NCBI GenBank assembly: GCA_026315105.1
Contig: CM048746.1
Location: forward strand, 562,787,940-562,851,939
Direction of reading: 5' to 3'
Source: Locusta migratoria
Taxonomy: Eukaryota > Arthropoda > Insecta > Orthoptera > Acrididae
DNA: 64,000 bases
Both the position numbers and the translations under genes were made by a program. The notes under the pieces were generated by a model. That model was not told where the DNA came from, ran no database searches, and worked only from the letters and a program-made list of their open reading frames with translations. Below, piece after piece: positions 1-10,320 of the stretch. Position 1 is the first letter of the stretch. Each line of letters begins with the position of its first letter.

Positions 1-539
1 AGTTTTATTGCAAGCAAGTGAATGGTTTATGAACACACTGAGGACACACAGACAAACATTATAAACTAGAAGTTTACATTCTCATATAATGATATTTACT
101 TTACATTACTTTAAATTTGCATTTGAACTGAACTACATGATGTCTATTTGGTTAGACATTTCGTCTTAAATATTTACAGATTTACAATAAAACATTTCGT
201 ATTTGATGTTCCTACCAGTTGATAAGCAATTATAATTGCTTATTTACTTCTGGTACTAGTTGGATAATGCGCTGTGACTCAGATGTGTCTTGTGGACTTA
301 TGTTTTCACTGACGTGCCAAAAATATTACAGTTTCAATTTATAATGTTTACTTTAGAAATTGGGTAGTAACAGCGTTTACGTCTTGTCTTGTAGATCTAG
401 TGTGCTGCATATTACGCGTGACTGTCGTCTTGTTAATCGTTTTCAAAATGCTGGCACTACGACAGGAATTTATTGAAATACAAGAAAAAAATGGAAATTG
501 CTGAGAGCGAGATCAGGAATGTACGCTGGGTGATCAAAC
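1..539. other. AT-rich stretch, nothing recognised
   Basis: No convincing coding frame, SINE or inverted repeat is visible. It may be the outer part of the LINE remnant that follows, but no motif supports that. Confidence 0.5.
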
Positions 540-990
540 AGCTCCTAGCCGATTGATTTGATTTTTTCAGGGAAGCCAAAACAGTGTTTGTCCAACCCGC
601 CACTGCCCGCACCGAAACTGAGTTTATTGTGCGGTATCGCTCCCTGTATGTCTAGTAAAGCCAACCAATGCCCTTGAACAGTGCTAGGAGTCCCTTTACC
701 AGTTCTTTATTAGACATTTTCTTCGGGTCTGGTTGTCCCAAATGTTCTGTGCCTTTTACTCTCCAATGCAATGCATTCGAAGATTAGATGTGATGCTGTT
801 TCATCACCGTCATCACAGATCCTACATTTAGGGTCCTCTTCTGTTATTCCCATTGTATCAAAGGAGCGTCTCTGTAATGCTATGTCATAGCTAAATAAGA
901 AGTTACAACATGTTTTAGGTGCGTATATTGTAGTCAGTATCACTAAGAGGGATGCGGTAGAGAAATAGCGTAGTTGGTAGCCGCACAAGC
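540..990 (-). pseudogene. 3' end of a non-LTR retrotransposon (C-terminal zinc-knuckle region)
   Basis: Read on the minus strand, the frame at 710-988 contains CRICDDGDETASHLIFEC, a C-x2-C...H-x4-C arrangement. This layout is typical of the short cysteine/histidine motif at the C-terminus of ORF2 in R1/LOA/Jockey/I-type LINEs, behind the reverse transcriptase and RNase H domains. No RT catalytic motif is present, so only the last part of the protein survives. A stop follows soon after the motif, and the rest to about 540 reads like 3' UTR. The ATG at 988 is internal and not a real start. Clade assignment is uncertain because the motif is short. Confidence 0.55.
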
Positions 991-1141
991 TGTGGAGCTG
1001 AGATTCCTATAATTGTTTTTTTTTCCTCAGTTTTTTAAATGTTTCTGATAATATCTTGTTAATTTAATACACATATCCGATATTCTGTATCATTTCTTTT
1101 TAAGAAGACGGATTAGCTCGGTGGTTTTCGTCACGAGCTGT

Positions 1142-1160
1142 GGGGGGGGGGGGGGGGGGG
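1142..1160. repeat. Poly-G tract
   Basis: An uninterrupted run of 19 G. Similar G or C runs occur near 14.64, 32.38, 35.74, 40.29, 49.71, 53.03 and 53.74 kb. Confidence 0.95.
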
Positions 1161-1213
1161 AAAGAGATGAAAATAACAGGTTTGCGTCCACACTCTTCCA
1201 CATATTTTTCAAC

Positions 1214-1535
1214 GTCTATTACAGTAGATGAAAGGCGTTTATTGTACCGTAAGCGTTTCGCTTCTTTATTTGTGAAGTATCATTAGTGGCGGTTATCCTT
1301 TACTACTCCATGAGTGTCTTCATTGACTGTGCGTGTTGTCCAGGTAGATGTATATATCTGTTATTGATGAACACATTTATATAATCATGTGTTCATCAAT
1401 AAGCAAAATATACATCCACCACACAGTCCATGAAGACACGCATGGAGTAACACAAGAATCCGCTACTGATGATGCTTCACAAATAAAGCAAAACGCGTAT
1501 GGCACAATAAACGCCTTTCATTTAGTGTAATAGAC
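1214..1535. mobile_element. Foldback element (322 bp, two ~150-bp arms)
   Basis: The left arm (1214-1375) and right arm (1388-1535) are imperfect reverse complements. The outer ends GTCTATTACAGTAGATGAAA and its complement match closely, and the innermost 15 bp (TTATTGATGAACACA) match exactly around a 12-nt loop. The short frame at 1348-1530 is a by-product of this palindrome. Each arm carries one copy of the CUGANGA-hairpin-GAAA motif described under the ncRNA entries, so the element may be a non-autonomous relative of Penelope-like elements. That origin is inference; the palindrome is directly visible. Confidence 0.8.
1254..1286 (-). ncRNA. Hammerhead-like motif, left arm of foldback element
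   Basis: On the minus strand: CUAAUGA, U, a hairpin whose right strand is GAAGC, then GAAACG. The right arm (1466-1495) has CUGAUGA intact and GCUUC as the left strand but AAAAC in place of GAAAC. Combining the arms gives CUGAUGA, U, GCUUC/GAAGC, GAAACG. The extra U before helix II departs from the classical hammerhead. Confidence 0.35.
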
Positions 1536-1882
1536 GGAAATAGACTACTAATTTTCTGAGCAATTAAAAATGACGCAAAACTAAAAATATTTTTAACGAT
1601 TTGGTTTAATTACGTTTTATGGCCTTTTTATTAATATAATTCAGTTATAATATCTAATATTGGACGTTATTTATTACAAACAAGAGCGAACTCTGCCGAC
1701 GAGAGAATTTGAATTTTCGTGCTAGGGCACAGGAACCAATGAATTTCAAAACAGTAAGATATGTCACTTGGTTTTCCCCACGGCGTTTACATTGTGTCGC
1801 AGTTCAATACAGAATTGGAAAAGTTCAGTTTCACAATGAAAAGAGAACAAGTCTAGCGCGTGGTCACGAAAGCAGACGCTGT

Positions 1883-2075
1883 TCAAATGTTTGTATAGCT
1901 TATGGGACTTAACTACGGGGCTTATCAGTCCCTAAACTTACAAACTACTTATGAACTAGCTAATACTAAGGATGGCACATATTTCCATGCCCGAGGGGGA
2001 GTCGAACCCCCGACCGTAGTGGCCGTGCAGACCGTGATTGGACTGGACTCAGTCCCCTCGGCCACCGCGGCCGGC
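1883..2075 (-). mobile_element. SINE, family A
   Basis: tRNA-derived head (GGTTCGA-type B box, here mutated) with the shared tail ending CATTTGAAC, read on the minus strand. It is flanked by the perfect 12-bp duplication AGCAGACGCTGT at 1871-1882 and 2076-2087, which fixes the boundaries and shows insertion by target-primed reverse transcription. Confidence 0.9.
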
Positions 2076-2196
2076 AGCAGACGCTGTAGAGGAGGAACAG
2101 TTTGTACAGTAGTGACAAAAAATTACCATAATAAGCATTTTAGAGACTAGGTGTTGTCCCGCGCGTATCGACAAATTAAATGTGTCAGACAGAACC

Positions 2197-2394
2197 GCCG
2201 GCCGCGGTGGCCGAGGGGACTGCGGCGCTTCAGTCACGGTCTGCACGGCCACTACGGTCGGGGGCTCGAATTTCCCCTCGGGCATGGATATTTGTGCCGG
2301 TCTTAGTATTAGTTAGTTCATAAGTAGTTTGTAAGTTTAGGGACTGATGACCCCGTAGTCAAGTCCCATGAGCTCTACAAACATTTGAACATTT
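2197..2394 (+). mobile_element. SINE, family A
   Basis: Full-length copy on the plus strand from GCCGGCCGCGGTGG to the CATTTGAAC tail, flanked by the 12-bp duplication TCAGACAGAACC (2185-2196 and 2395-2406). It lies about 110 bp from an oppositely oriented copy. Confidence 0.9.
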
Positions 2395-2406
2395 TCAGAC
2401 AGAACC

Positions 2407-3717
2407 TATTACCTCCGAAGGAATCCCAAACTAAATTTTTGAATATGTAGAGCATGTAGGAAAATAGGAATGAAAGAGAGCAAGGGAAGTGGAGCTGGTG
2501 CAGATGTATTTTACCGTTGAAGGTTTTTATCCCTTTTTTGGGGGGGCAGACTGTTTTTAGATGTGTGTATCGCGACTGTGTTTCTTGCAAAAATCTGGTA
2601 CAGTGCGCAAACGCTAACAGGTATACCTTGCAATTTTACGCACATCCATCTTTCTACATATCTACGTGCCAACCGGCAGTGGGCGCTGCATTGCTCTGTG
2701 GATGCAAATCACGATGAGCAGCGGGGTGGAGTAGGTCGTTCCATAGCGTGCAGCAGCTAGATAGACTGCACGTCTGGGATGCACCACGATGCACCACGTC
2801 CCGTGTGAAGACGGCTTTACCCAAACCATCCGAGCGAGAGCTTCGCCTCTAATGACCCCGCTGTCTGCGGAACGGTACACCCTATGTTCCTTCGCGAGTT
2901 GGTGTAGTGGAAGGCAGCTGCAGCTAGAGACAGCTGTGGTGTCGCCTTGAGCCAGCAGAGGTGTGGGAGCTGGCAGTGGCCTGCCACACGGTGCTCTCAC
3001 GTGCGGCGGTTGCGGGCGGTTTCTCCGGCAAGTGGCTGAATTGGAGCTGTTAACTGCTGTTTTACAGCAGGAAAAGCGCCACACACCGTGCTAACCGCAC
3101 GACTGCACTGTCGCGCTTTTCGGACCGGAGGGGGGAAAAAATGTACGTCTGGAAAGACTACGTCAGATTCCACCAGGGCGATACCAGATTTACGGATAAT
3201 GCTATCAATATCGTAATAGCATACCTGCCAGAGCGCCATGTGTGTGTGTACCTTTTAAGAGAATCTGCACATGAAAATTACTGAAAAATTGAAAAATAAT
3301 TGCCTCCATCTGAAAGAAATATATCCCGTTTCCAAAAAGGTATGGTTTGTTTAGTTTTAAATAGTTATTATAGTTTTAAACGCTCTTTGTACAAATGTCT
3401 GCTCACTTACCACGCCGATACTTCAGGCAAGGAAGTATGGGACAGTATCTTAATATTATTCCTAATACATTGCAGAAATGATCTATGTTTGTCGTTCTGT
3501 ACGTATAATTTTAACGGTAATTTTTACACAAAATACTAATGAAGTGTAATAAGAGTTTTTCTATTTCCTCAAATATACTCCAAACTAAAAAAAAATATAC
3601 GCATAATGTGTTCCTGCGAATGTTAACAGCAGCCTGCCACAGTATAAATGCTATTAGACAGACTATGTAACAGAAAATGGCCCCAGAGTGCGAAAACCTA
3701 TTAAACAAAATACTGTA
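2407..3717. other. Unassigned stretch with a GC-rich core at about 2660-3130
   Basis: The longest frame here (minus, 2662-3084) has no recognisable domain, and the GC-rich core with many CpG explains its length. No splice-flanked exon, SINE or palindrome was found. A promoter or first exon cannot be excluded. Confidence 0.4.
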
Positions 3718-3726
3718 ATTCTTAAA

Positions 3727-3938
3727 CTATAGCGGCGCGAGAGTAGCCGAGCGGTCTGGAGCGGTACGTTACGGATCGCGCGGCTTCCCGCGTCGGAGGT
3801 TCTAATACCCCCTAGACATGGATGTGTATTTTTATGTTGTCCTTAGGTTAGTTTAACCTAGTTTAAGTAGTTTGTAAGTCTAGGGACTGATGGCCAACGT
3901 ACTTTGGTCCCATAGAATTACAAACATTTGATCATTTG
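3727..3938 (+). mobile_element. SINE, family B
   Basis: Head beginning GCGGCGCGAGAGTAGCC, then the B-family middle GTCCTTAGGTTAGTTTAA and the common tail. A probable 9-bp duplication ATTCTTAAA lies at 3718-3726 and 3939-3947. The B box is mutated (GGTTCTAATACC). Confidence 0.8.
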
Positions 3939-4223
3939 ATTCTTAAATTTTAACAGATATTTCCCACTACAACTTGCGTTTAATGCCATTCAGTGTTGGT
4001 ACAAAAATGCAACTTTCTCCGCATTGTAGATAACGAGTAATATGCACCGAAAGCAAGGTATGAAAATGCAGCAAGTTTACGTCCACGTCCCCTTAATAAG
4101 TAACACTCAAAATGATAAAGCGTGAAGCAAACACGCACCTAGCCACAGAGGTGCCCTCGTGCATCCTTCAGCCAGCTGAGCGAGTTTGAAGGGGGTGAAA
4201 TTTATTGCCTTAGAAGTAATGGG

Positions 4224-4416
4224 CCAGCCGCGGTGGCCGAGGGGACTGAGGCGCTCCAGTCATGGTCTGCACGGCCACTACGGTCGGGGGTTCGAATCCC
4301 CCCTCGGGCATGGATATTTGTGCCGTCCTTATTCTTAGTTAGTTCATAAGTAGTTTGTAAGTTTAGGGACTGATGACCCCGTAGTTAAGTCCCTTAAGCT
4401 ATACAAACATTTGAAC
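4224..4416 (+). mobile_element. SINE, family A
   Basis: Well-preserved copy with B box GGTTCGAATCC and tail CATTTGAAC. Flanks are AAGTAATGGG (4214-4223) and AAGTTATGGG (4417-4426), a 10-bp duplication with one mismatch. Confidence 0.9.
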
Positions 4417-4455
4417 AAGTTATGGGATAGTCCTTCCGGCGAATAGCCACACAAG

Positions 4456-5345
4456 TTGGACGTACTTCGACAACTGAGCAACGATGCTTATTGCAATGGT
4501 CGTGTGAACATTCTCATACCTTTAGATAAGGTTTTGGTCGTCGACGTCCGTGAAGATAGTCTTATTGTAAGAGCAACACTGGCAAATCTTACAGCTGGCA
4601 CAGTACAGATAAGAGGATTTGTGAGCCCAAAAGTGTCAACAGGGACAGTTGCCAACCGGTTGCTATCAGTGTGACTACGGGCACTCACACCTCTAGCCCG
4701 TCTTCCACTCACTCCACAGCATCGTAGTGTGTGATAAGATACACCTCTCGTCCATGTTTGGTGTTTGTGAAGGGAATGATGATCAGCGCTCGGCACGCTG
4801 GAAACGTTGTAAGACCCGTTCTTTTGTCGTCCTTGAAATAGGAAGGTGGTAGGTTGTTCTGGCAGGATAACCGTCGTCTACATGCTGTCCGTGAAGGAGC
4901 TCTGCAATATGTGCAGCAACTTCTCTAGCTAGCAGGAGCTCCAGACTTATCTCCAGTCGAGCACGTGTGACGATAACTGACACGTGCGACTCGTCAGCCG
5001 ACAACGTTTGCAGAACAATGTGAACGGGCAGAGCAGACGTGGAATAATGTTCAAATGTTTGTTAAGCTTATGGGACTTAACTACGGAGTCATCAGTCCAT
5101 AAACCTACAAACTACTTATGAACTACCTTATACTAAAGACGGCACAAATATCCATGCCCAAGGAGGGATTCGAACCCCCGACCGTAGTGGCCGTGCAGAC
5201 CGTGACTGAAGCGCCTCAGTCTCCTCGGCCACCGCAGCCGGCTGGAATAATGTAGCTCAAGACATTCGCCACCTGCGCGATCAAATGTCTGCCACAATCA
5301 GAATTACAATATCACCCTCCAGGGGGCTCACGGATCTTACGTGAG
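4456..5345 (+). pseudogene. Tc1-like transposase pseudogene interrupted by a SINE
   Basis: The first part (4456-4674) reads REDSLIVRATLANLTAG ... VSTGTVANRLLSV, matching the second helix-turn-helix of Tc1 transposases, followed in a shifted frame by PLTPQHR. Downstream, LFWQDNRRLHAVREG (second catalytic Asp region), PDLSPVEHV and QTWNNVAQDIRHLRDQM follow the usual order of the DDE domain. Several stops and frameshifts break it, and the first catalytic Asp region is not readable. A family A SINE at 5051-5242 splits the WNNV motif; without it and one duplication copy, the frame runs through. No terminal inverted repeats were located. This is a dead copy of a cut-and-paste transposon. Confidence 0.8.
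5051..5242 (-). mobile_element. SINE, family A, nested in the Tc1 pseudogene
   Basis: Minus-strand copy flanked by the 11-bp duplication TGGAATAATGT (5040-5050 and 5243-5253). It inserted after the Tc1 copy was already in place. Confidence 0.9.
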
Positions 5346-5488
5346 TACGTGCGTGGCGAGCACTGGGCCTCGAGCTAATGCAGTCTTTCTTCCTTCTTTC
5401 CTCCCTGGACTGCATTTCCTTTCCCTTCCCCTCCTTTCCTATCCTCACTCCTTCCCTTCCCCACCGACGAACTGATAAAAAACCAGAT

Positions 5489-5652
5489 GTTCAAATGTTT
5501 GCCAATCTATCGGACCAAACTGCGTCGTCATCAGTCCGTAGCTTATAAACTACTTAAACTAACTTAAGGACAACACACACAGCCATGCCCCAGGGAGGAC
5601 TCGAACCTCCGACGGCGAGCAACCGCGCTCTCCGTAGCGAGGCGCCTTTGAC
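5489..5652 (-). mobile_element. SINE, family B, head truncated or diverged
   Basis: Tail GTTCAAATG (minus), the B-family middle TTAAGGACAACACACAC and the B box complement CTCGAACCTCC are visible. The outer head fades after GAGGCGCC. No clean duplication was found. Confidence 0.75.
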
Positions 5653-6004
5653 TGATAACCTTAGCATTTTGGTCCTCCTATCCCAAACAACGGACCAACG
5701 AATCACACTATGAGATTGATGCTGATTCCATCATATTACCCATTCGCGTATGCTTGGCACACTTCACGCGGCCTTTATACAGTTTCGATCAACTGTTCTC
5801 CAGATAGCATAAAATGATGGGACCAGTTGGGTTAAAAAGCCTTACCTTGACAGATGCAAGTGTGTCCGAGTTCTTGTCCCATCTTTAATGACCTTGATGT
5901 CAAGGTAAACATGAAAGCTTTCAAATTCCTTCACACTAAATGGCTGTGTCCATTAATGATTTTGGTGCACCAGACTGTACTAGAAGTGTTTAACAGTAAT
6001 TCCT

Positions 6005-6060
<56 letters not shown>

Positions 6061-6734
6061 CAAAGCGTCGTGAAGTAGCTACACAGAAATGCATTATTTA
6101 CGACAATCTGAACCAGTTCGGTGTTTCAAGTGAGATTTATCCATATTCCAACGATTGAACTTTTATGTATTGACGGGATTGAATTATCGAGTTCTCGTGC
6201 ATCGTTTCCTATCCATCTGTTACAGTCCAATCGAACCGACGGCGACCCCTGACATTCGCACTTTAACCAAGTTAGTTGACCCTTACTGTGGCATTTTACC
6301 GGAATCGGACCACTGAGAGACAAATCGAGCCAAAAGGCTCGGTGCTTGTACCACTTGGGGCGCGATGCGTCAGCCTTGGAAGACCAGACAGTGATTAAAT
6401 GCTCGGACATCGCTCGACTTCGCAATCTGGTGTGCGATTGTTGACTCAGTGGACGACCGCGCGATCTGGCGGCACCGACATCAGGACGGGTGAGGTGTAA
6501 CCCTCACGTACGCGAATGCACTTCTGTATTCGCTGCGGCACGGGAGCTAAGAGCACGGAATGGCAATGAATTGATTTACTGCCGTGAGTGAAAGGTGCAC
6601 CATCAGTTAATGAGTGCTGGCTGCAGGCTTATATGAAAGTACACCTTCTCTCCATTGCATCATAGATGTGCTTTTTGAGGCCGAATCTATTCGGGATCCC
6701 TTCAACAATTATCGCAGATCATGATTATTAGACG
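5653..6734. other. No gene; contains a CT microsatellite
   Basis: Apart from the CT repeat at 6005-6050 nothing is recognised. Frames around it are unconvincing. Confidence 0.5.
6005..6060. repeat. (CT)n microsatellite followed by short (TG)n
   Basis: About 22 CT units, then a TGTGTGTG run. Confidence 0.95.
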
Positions 6735-6970
6735 AGGTATTTAATTAAAATTTGTGTCAAAGCCGGGATGCGAACCCGGGTCTCACGCATACGGGGCACT
6801 CGCTGTATCCATCCATCCAACCGCCGCGGTATGGACTGCACGGAATAACCTAAGTACGTAGGCCCCACGACACAAACTCCAACCCTGCCTCCACTTTGCC
6901 CTATGTAATTCGTATAAATTGTTGAGGTTCTCCGAAAACGGGATAGCAACGATATGGTGCTAACTTTCAA
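6735..6970 (-). mobile_element. SINE, family D (tRNA-like head, unrelated tail)
   Basis: On the minus strand a tRNA-like head contains GGATGGATACAGCGAG and the B box GGGTTCGCATCCC, followed by TTTAATTAAATA. The other side, with ACACAAACTCCAACCCTGCC and CTCCGAAAACGGGATAGCA, recurs at 57090-57205. Not a functional tRNA: no folded acceptor stem is evident. Confidence 0.65.
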
Positions 6971-7114
6971 CAGTGTGCTTCATGTGACAACTTATAACAC
7001 CTCATGTGACTTAATTGTTGATAAAGTGTTCCGCAGAAAATTTAAGAGTCTCCGTTCACTAACTGTCACAGAAAAGTTTATTCTGCTGAACGTATCTTGA
7101 ATATGAGAAGCTAC

Positions 7115-7740
7115 ATACACAATGTCATCAAAAGTATTCGGACACCTGACTGAAAATGACTTACAACTTTGTGGCGCTATCCATTGGTAATGCTGGAATT
7201 CATTATGGTGCTGGCCCACCCTTGGCCTTAACGACAGTTTCCACTGTCGCAGGCATAATTTCAATCAGTTGCCAGGAGGTTTCTTGGGGAATGACAGCCC
7301 ATTATTCACGGATGCTGCGCCGAGGAGAGGTATCGATGTAGTTCGGTGAGGCCTGGCTGGAAGTCGGCGTTCCAAGACATCCCAAAGGTGTTCTGTAGGA
7401 TTCAATCAGGACTCTGTGCAGGCTAGTCCATAACTGTCGTGGAACCACTATGCTACAGGCCGTGTATCACGAACATGTTCTCGATCGTGTTGAAAGATGC
7501 AATGGCCATCCCCAAATTGCTCTTCAACAGTAGGAAGCAAGACGGTGCTTAAAACAATGTAGGCCTATGCTGTGATGGGGTCAGGCAAAACAACAAGGGC
7601 TGCAAGCCCCCTTCCTGAAAAATATGACCACACCATAACACCACCCCCTCTGAACCGTTTACCAACACAAGAAATGAACATGCATTGGACTCACCTACAT
7701 CTTTGTACTCACAAAAATCGCACACATACGACATGTTCAT
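7115..7740 (-). pseudogene. Tc1-like transposase, catalytic half plus one terminal repeat
   Basis: The plus-strand end ATACACAATGTCATCAAAAG at 7115 is a typical Tc1-family terminal repeat. Inward on the minus strand come, in reading order, GGVMVWSYFSGRGL, LPTVEEQFGDGHCIFQHDR (second catalytic Asp), then LNPTEHLWDVLERRL and a C-terminal piece around IEIMPATVETVVKAKGG in a shifted frame. These match the DDE domain of Tc1 transposases. Stops and frameshifts occur throughout, and the DNA-binding half is absent on the far side, where the PLE begins near 7805. This copy is oriented opposite to the Tc1 relic at 4.5 kb and differs from it in sequence. Confidence 0.85.
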
Positions 7741-7855
7741 TGCAATTATTCTGCACTAGTAGCTCATTAAATATTTATTATACTTCGTAAAACATCCTGT
7801 ATTCATAAAATCTTCTCGAGCTTCCAGCCGCGTCAAGTGGTTGCGAACCCACGAG

Positions 7856-7887
7856 CTTTCGGCCCAGTTCTCCTTGGCCATTGTAAA
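7856..7887 (-). ncRNA. Degenerate hammerhead-like motif in PLE terminal region
   Basis: Minus strand: UUUACAA (in place of CUGANGA), U, GGCC...GGCC hairpin, GAAAG. The GGCC-GAAAG half recurs at the other PLE end (9174-9182). The CUGANGA half is decayed. Confidence 0.2.
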
Positions 7888-7930
7888 GTGGTAAAATGAC
7901 TGCTTGTATCGCCGTCTCCTTGCCGTTATA

Positions 7931-8352
7931 TCAACACCACCTAGAGACAAGGCCTTACAACTGGCCGTGGCTACGTCACAACCGCGGCCGCCATCTGACT
8001 CGCCGGCCGCTGCGCGGCGGTAGGCGTGCCCCAGCGGCCAGCCAGTGAGGTGGCGGTCGCGGCCTCTAAGTGTGACGTAGGCACGGCCTGTTGCGTGGCC
8101 GGCGAGAAAGACAGGCCCCAGCGCGGATGACATGCCACGTAAGCAAGGTAGTTTCGAGCCGGCACGATCGCTAGTCGATTGGCCGGTCGCTGGGGCACTG
8201 CCCACTGCGTCGTAGCGGGCAGTCACTGAGCTAGCGATCGCTCCGGCTCGGAACTACCTTGCTTACGCGGCATGACGTCCGCGCTGGGGCCTGTCTTTCC
8301 CGTTGGCCGCGGACCTGTTGTAAGGCCTTGTCTCTCTCTACGTGGTGTTGGT
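7931..8352. mobile_element. GC-rich foldback element nested in the PLE
   Basis: The outer ends are reverse complements (CAACACCAC..., AGACAAGGCCTTACAAC) and lie between TA dinucleotides. A second inverted block (8112-8175 against 8232-8301, about 60 bp) surrounds a 57-nt spacer. The left half has about 130 bp not found in the right. The ends match those of the 86-bp element at 48578-48663, so the two belong to one family. No coding capacity is credible; the 156-residue minus frame at 7756-8226 simply runs through the GC-rich palindrome. Confidence 0.7.
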
Positions 8353-8479
8353 TATTAGCTGCGCTGCTGGCAGTGACGTTACTGGAGTCTTCTGCTTCGC
8401 CATATAAAGCAATGTTTACACCCTGAGTCAGCTGCGTCCGCTTTTGGCTGCTGGCTGTGACGTCATTGGGGCTTCCTTC

Positions 8480-9150
8480 GTCCCGTGTCCGCCGCGTCTG
8501 CTCCAACCTCGCTATAGCCGGGTCCCACGCTGTGCTGAGCTGCAAACCAACATGTTTATTAATGGTGTTCAGATATTTTGATTTCAATAGCTTCCTTTTT
8601 AACGCTATCCCAATATCCTTTCGTTTTAGCAATGACATGTTTCGTCGAACAGAATTCGGTGTCTATTTTCTAGAGAATGTTCTGCCACGGCTGGGTTTTC
8701 CGGGTAGCGAAGACGTCAGCACTTCTCGTGTTCTGTCCGGCGTTGTTCCACAGTACGTATGGTTCGTTCAATTTAATAGCAGCCACACTCCTGGTGTTTT
8801 GAGACCGAGGTCGCTTTTACTGGCATCTGTCGAATTTTTACTGGGGGCCTGAACATAGAAGCGATGGTATATCTTTTCAGGACCCGGCTAATCTTTCCTG
8901 ACAGTTCCACAAAAAGGCAAAAGCTAGATTCTTGCCGTTTTCTTCTGACGTACTTTTCCTCCTTTTATCGCCAGAAATTGCTTGTTCTATTTGTTGGTGA
9001 CTATAGCCGTTATCCCTGAAGACCCTTCGGAGGTGGGTTAGCTCTTATGGCAGACTCTCAGCGTCTGAAACGACTTTTGCGCGGTGAACTAGTGTGTTCA
9101 GAACGCCGCGTTTTTGCGCAGGGTGGTGGTGGCTGAGCGCATTCAGATAC
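8480..9150 (-). pseudogene. PLE reverse transcriptase C-terminus and GIY-YIG endonuclease remnant
   Basis: Minus strand, from high to low coordinates: HHHPAQKRGVLNTLVHRAK followed by ELTHLRRVFRDNGYS (C-terminal thumb of PLE reverse transcriptase, 9000-9140); a decayed linker; then NEPYVLWNNAGQNTR and KTQPWQNIL; and finally KKEAIEIKISEHH (8563-8600), which matches the REAIEIxKH motif near the end of the GIY-YIG domain. The order RT then GIY-YIG is specific to Penelope-like elements. Stops and frameshifts are spread over the whole length, and the RT catalytic core is absent. In an active element the protein would reverse-transcribe the transcript and nick the target. Confidence 0.8.
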
Positions 9151-9240
9151 CGATACGTATGAGTGGGCTTTCTGGCCGAAAGCTCGTGGGTTCACAACTA
9201 CTTAACGCGGCTGGAAGCTGGAGAAGATTTTATTAATTCA

Positions 9241-9270
9241 CTAGCTGAAAACCCGGCGTTGCCCGCGTAT

Positions 9271-9305
<35 letters not shown>

Positions 9306-10320
9306 TTCCGGCCATTTTTCAGGTATATATTCATTTGTATAAGGGCTGTATGTCTGTATGTCTCATAGGAATACAATTTGTAAGAAAGAAGTAATAGATT
9401 AAAACTTAGTGCGTGATGGGGCGGTTTTCCATGAACGTTCCTGTTTATGTTCTCATATGCCATGAACTGTGTCGCACTGTGCTATAGTTTAGAAGTTACA
9501 CTCAATTATATGCGTGTATACTGTAAAATTTCTTTGCGTCAATTATTTGTAGTGTAGAAATTATAAATTGTAACTTCATACTGAAAGCCGTAGTTTTAGT
9601 CCATGATCAGCGAAACGTTACTGTTTATGTGGTGACATCTCTGAACTTCGTGTCGTACTGTGATACAATTTCGAAGGTACATTCAACTATGTGTGTATAC
9701 TGTCTGAAAATTTCCTGCGGCTACGATCTGTAGTGTAGCAATTATAAACTTTAACGTCATACCGAATGCCGTAGTTTTGCTCCATGAACAGCAGAAAGTA
9801 CTAAGCGATAAAGTGTTTGTCTTTCATTATTTTGATGTGGTAGTCAGCGAGAAAAGTAATAAAGGTTTGAAATTCTGTTTAAAGTTTGTTTCAAGTGTCT
9901 AAGTACTGTCATTCTCATACAATGTATTTTGAAAGTCTTGCCACATGGCATTTTTTTGCGATTTCTATTGGTTATGACGTAATATCTTTTGAACCATGTG
10001 TCGTGTATGATTCTTAACCCTGCAGCAATTGTACCTCACGGCAAGGAATGTGTGTACCAAATTTGGTTGAAATCTGTCCAGTGGTTTAGGAGAACCTGAG
10101 CAATATTGTCGCTAAATGCAGCAGTTTTCAGCGCATATTGTTTATGACGTCATATCTCGTGAACTATGTATCTTACGTGATTCTTACACTTACGGCGACC
10201 GTTCTCATGGATTGAAGCTTACGTGTGCAAAATTTCGTAAATATTGGAACAAAATTGTAGATTTCTATGCAACACGTACAAATATACGAACACACTGCTT
10301 TATATATCGCCGCGAGACCA
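9241..10320 (-). mobile_element. Non-autonomous Helitron-like element, copy 1
   Basis: The minus strand ends ...GGGCAACGCCGGGTTTTCAG then CTAG at 9241 followed by T, that is, a GC hairpin a few bases before CTAG, as in Helitron 3' ends. Inside are low-complexity (ATTT)n (9270-9306), two diverged tandem units of about 190 bp (about 9427-9610 and 9600-9790), and the blocks ACCAAATTTGGTTGAAATC and TATGACGTCATATCTCGTGA shared with the copies at 24.7 and 60.5 kb. The 5' end is poorly defined. No Rep/helicase is encoded, so mobility would depend on another element. Confidence 0.6.

Larger units (their letters stand above)
7805..9233 (-). mobile_element. Penelope-like element with inverted terminal copy
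   Basis: The two ends are reverse complements: ATAAAATCTTC at 7805 and GAAGATTTTAT ending at 9233, with about 60 bp of match including GGCCGAAAGCTCGTGGGTT. Coding remnants lie on the minus strand between them. PLE copies commonly carry full or partial inverted terminal (pseudo-LTR) copies, which fits. A separate foldback element (7931-8352) is nested in the 3' region. The 5' part of the reverse transcriptase is missing, so the element is dead. Confidence 0.8.

Noticed and set aside
2662..3084. 140-codon minus-strand frame
   Set aside because: No recognisable domain. The length is explained by high GC content.
5471..5663. Target duplication ACTGATAA around the SINE at 5489
   Set aside because: The left word is separated from the SINE tail by about ten bases and the right word does not abut a clear head end.
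7756..8852. Frames of 131-156 codons in the PLE region
   Set aside because: They run through the GC-rich palindrome or antisense to the PLE coding remnants.
9270..9306. Tandem ATTT array as a regulatory or CRISPR-like repeat
   Set aside because: Simple-sequence run inside a Helitron-like element with no unique spacers.
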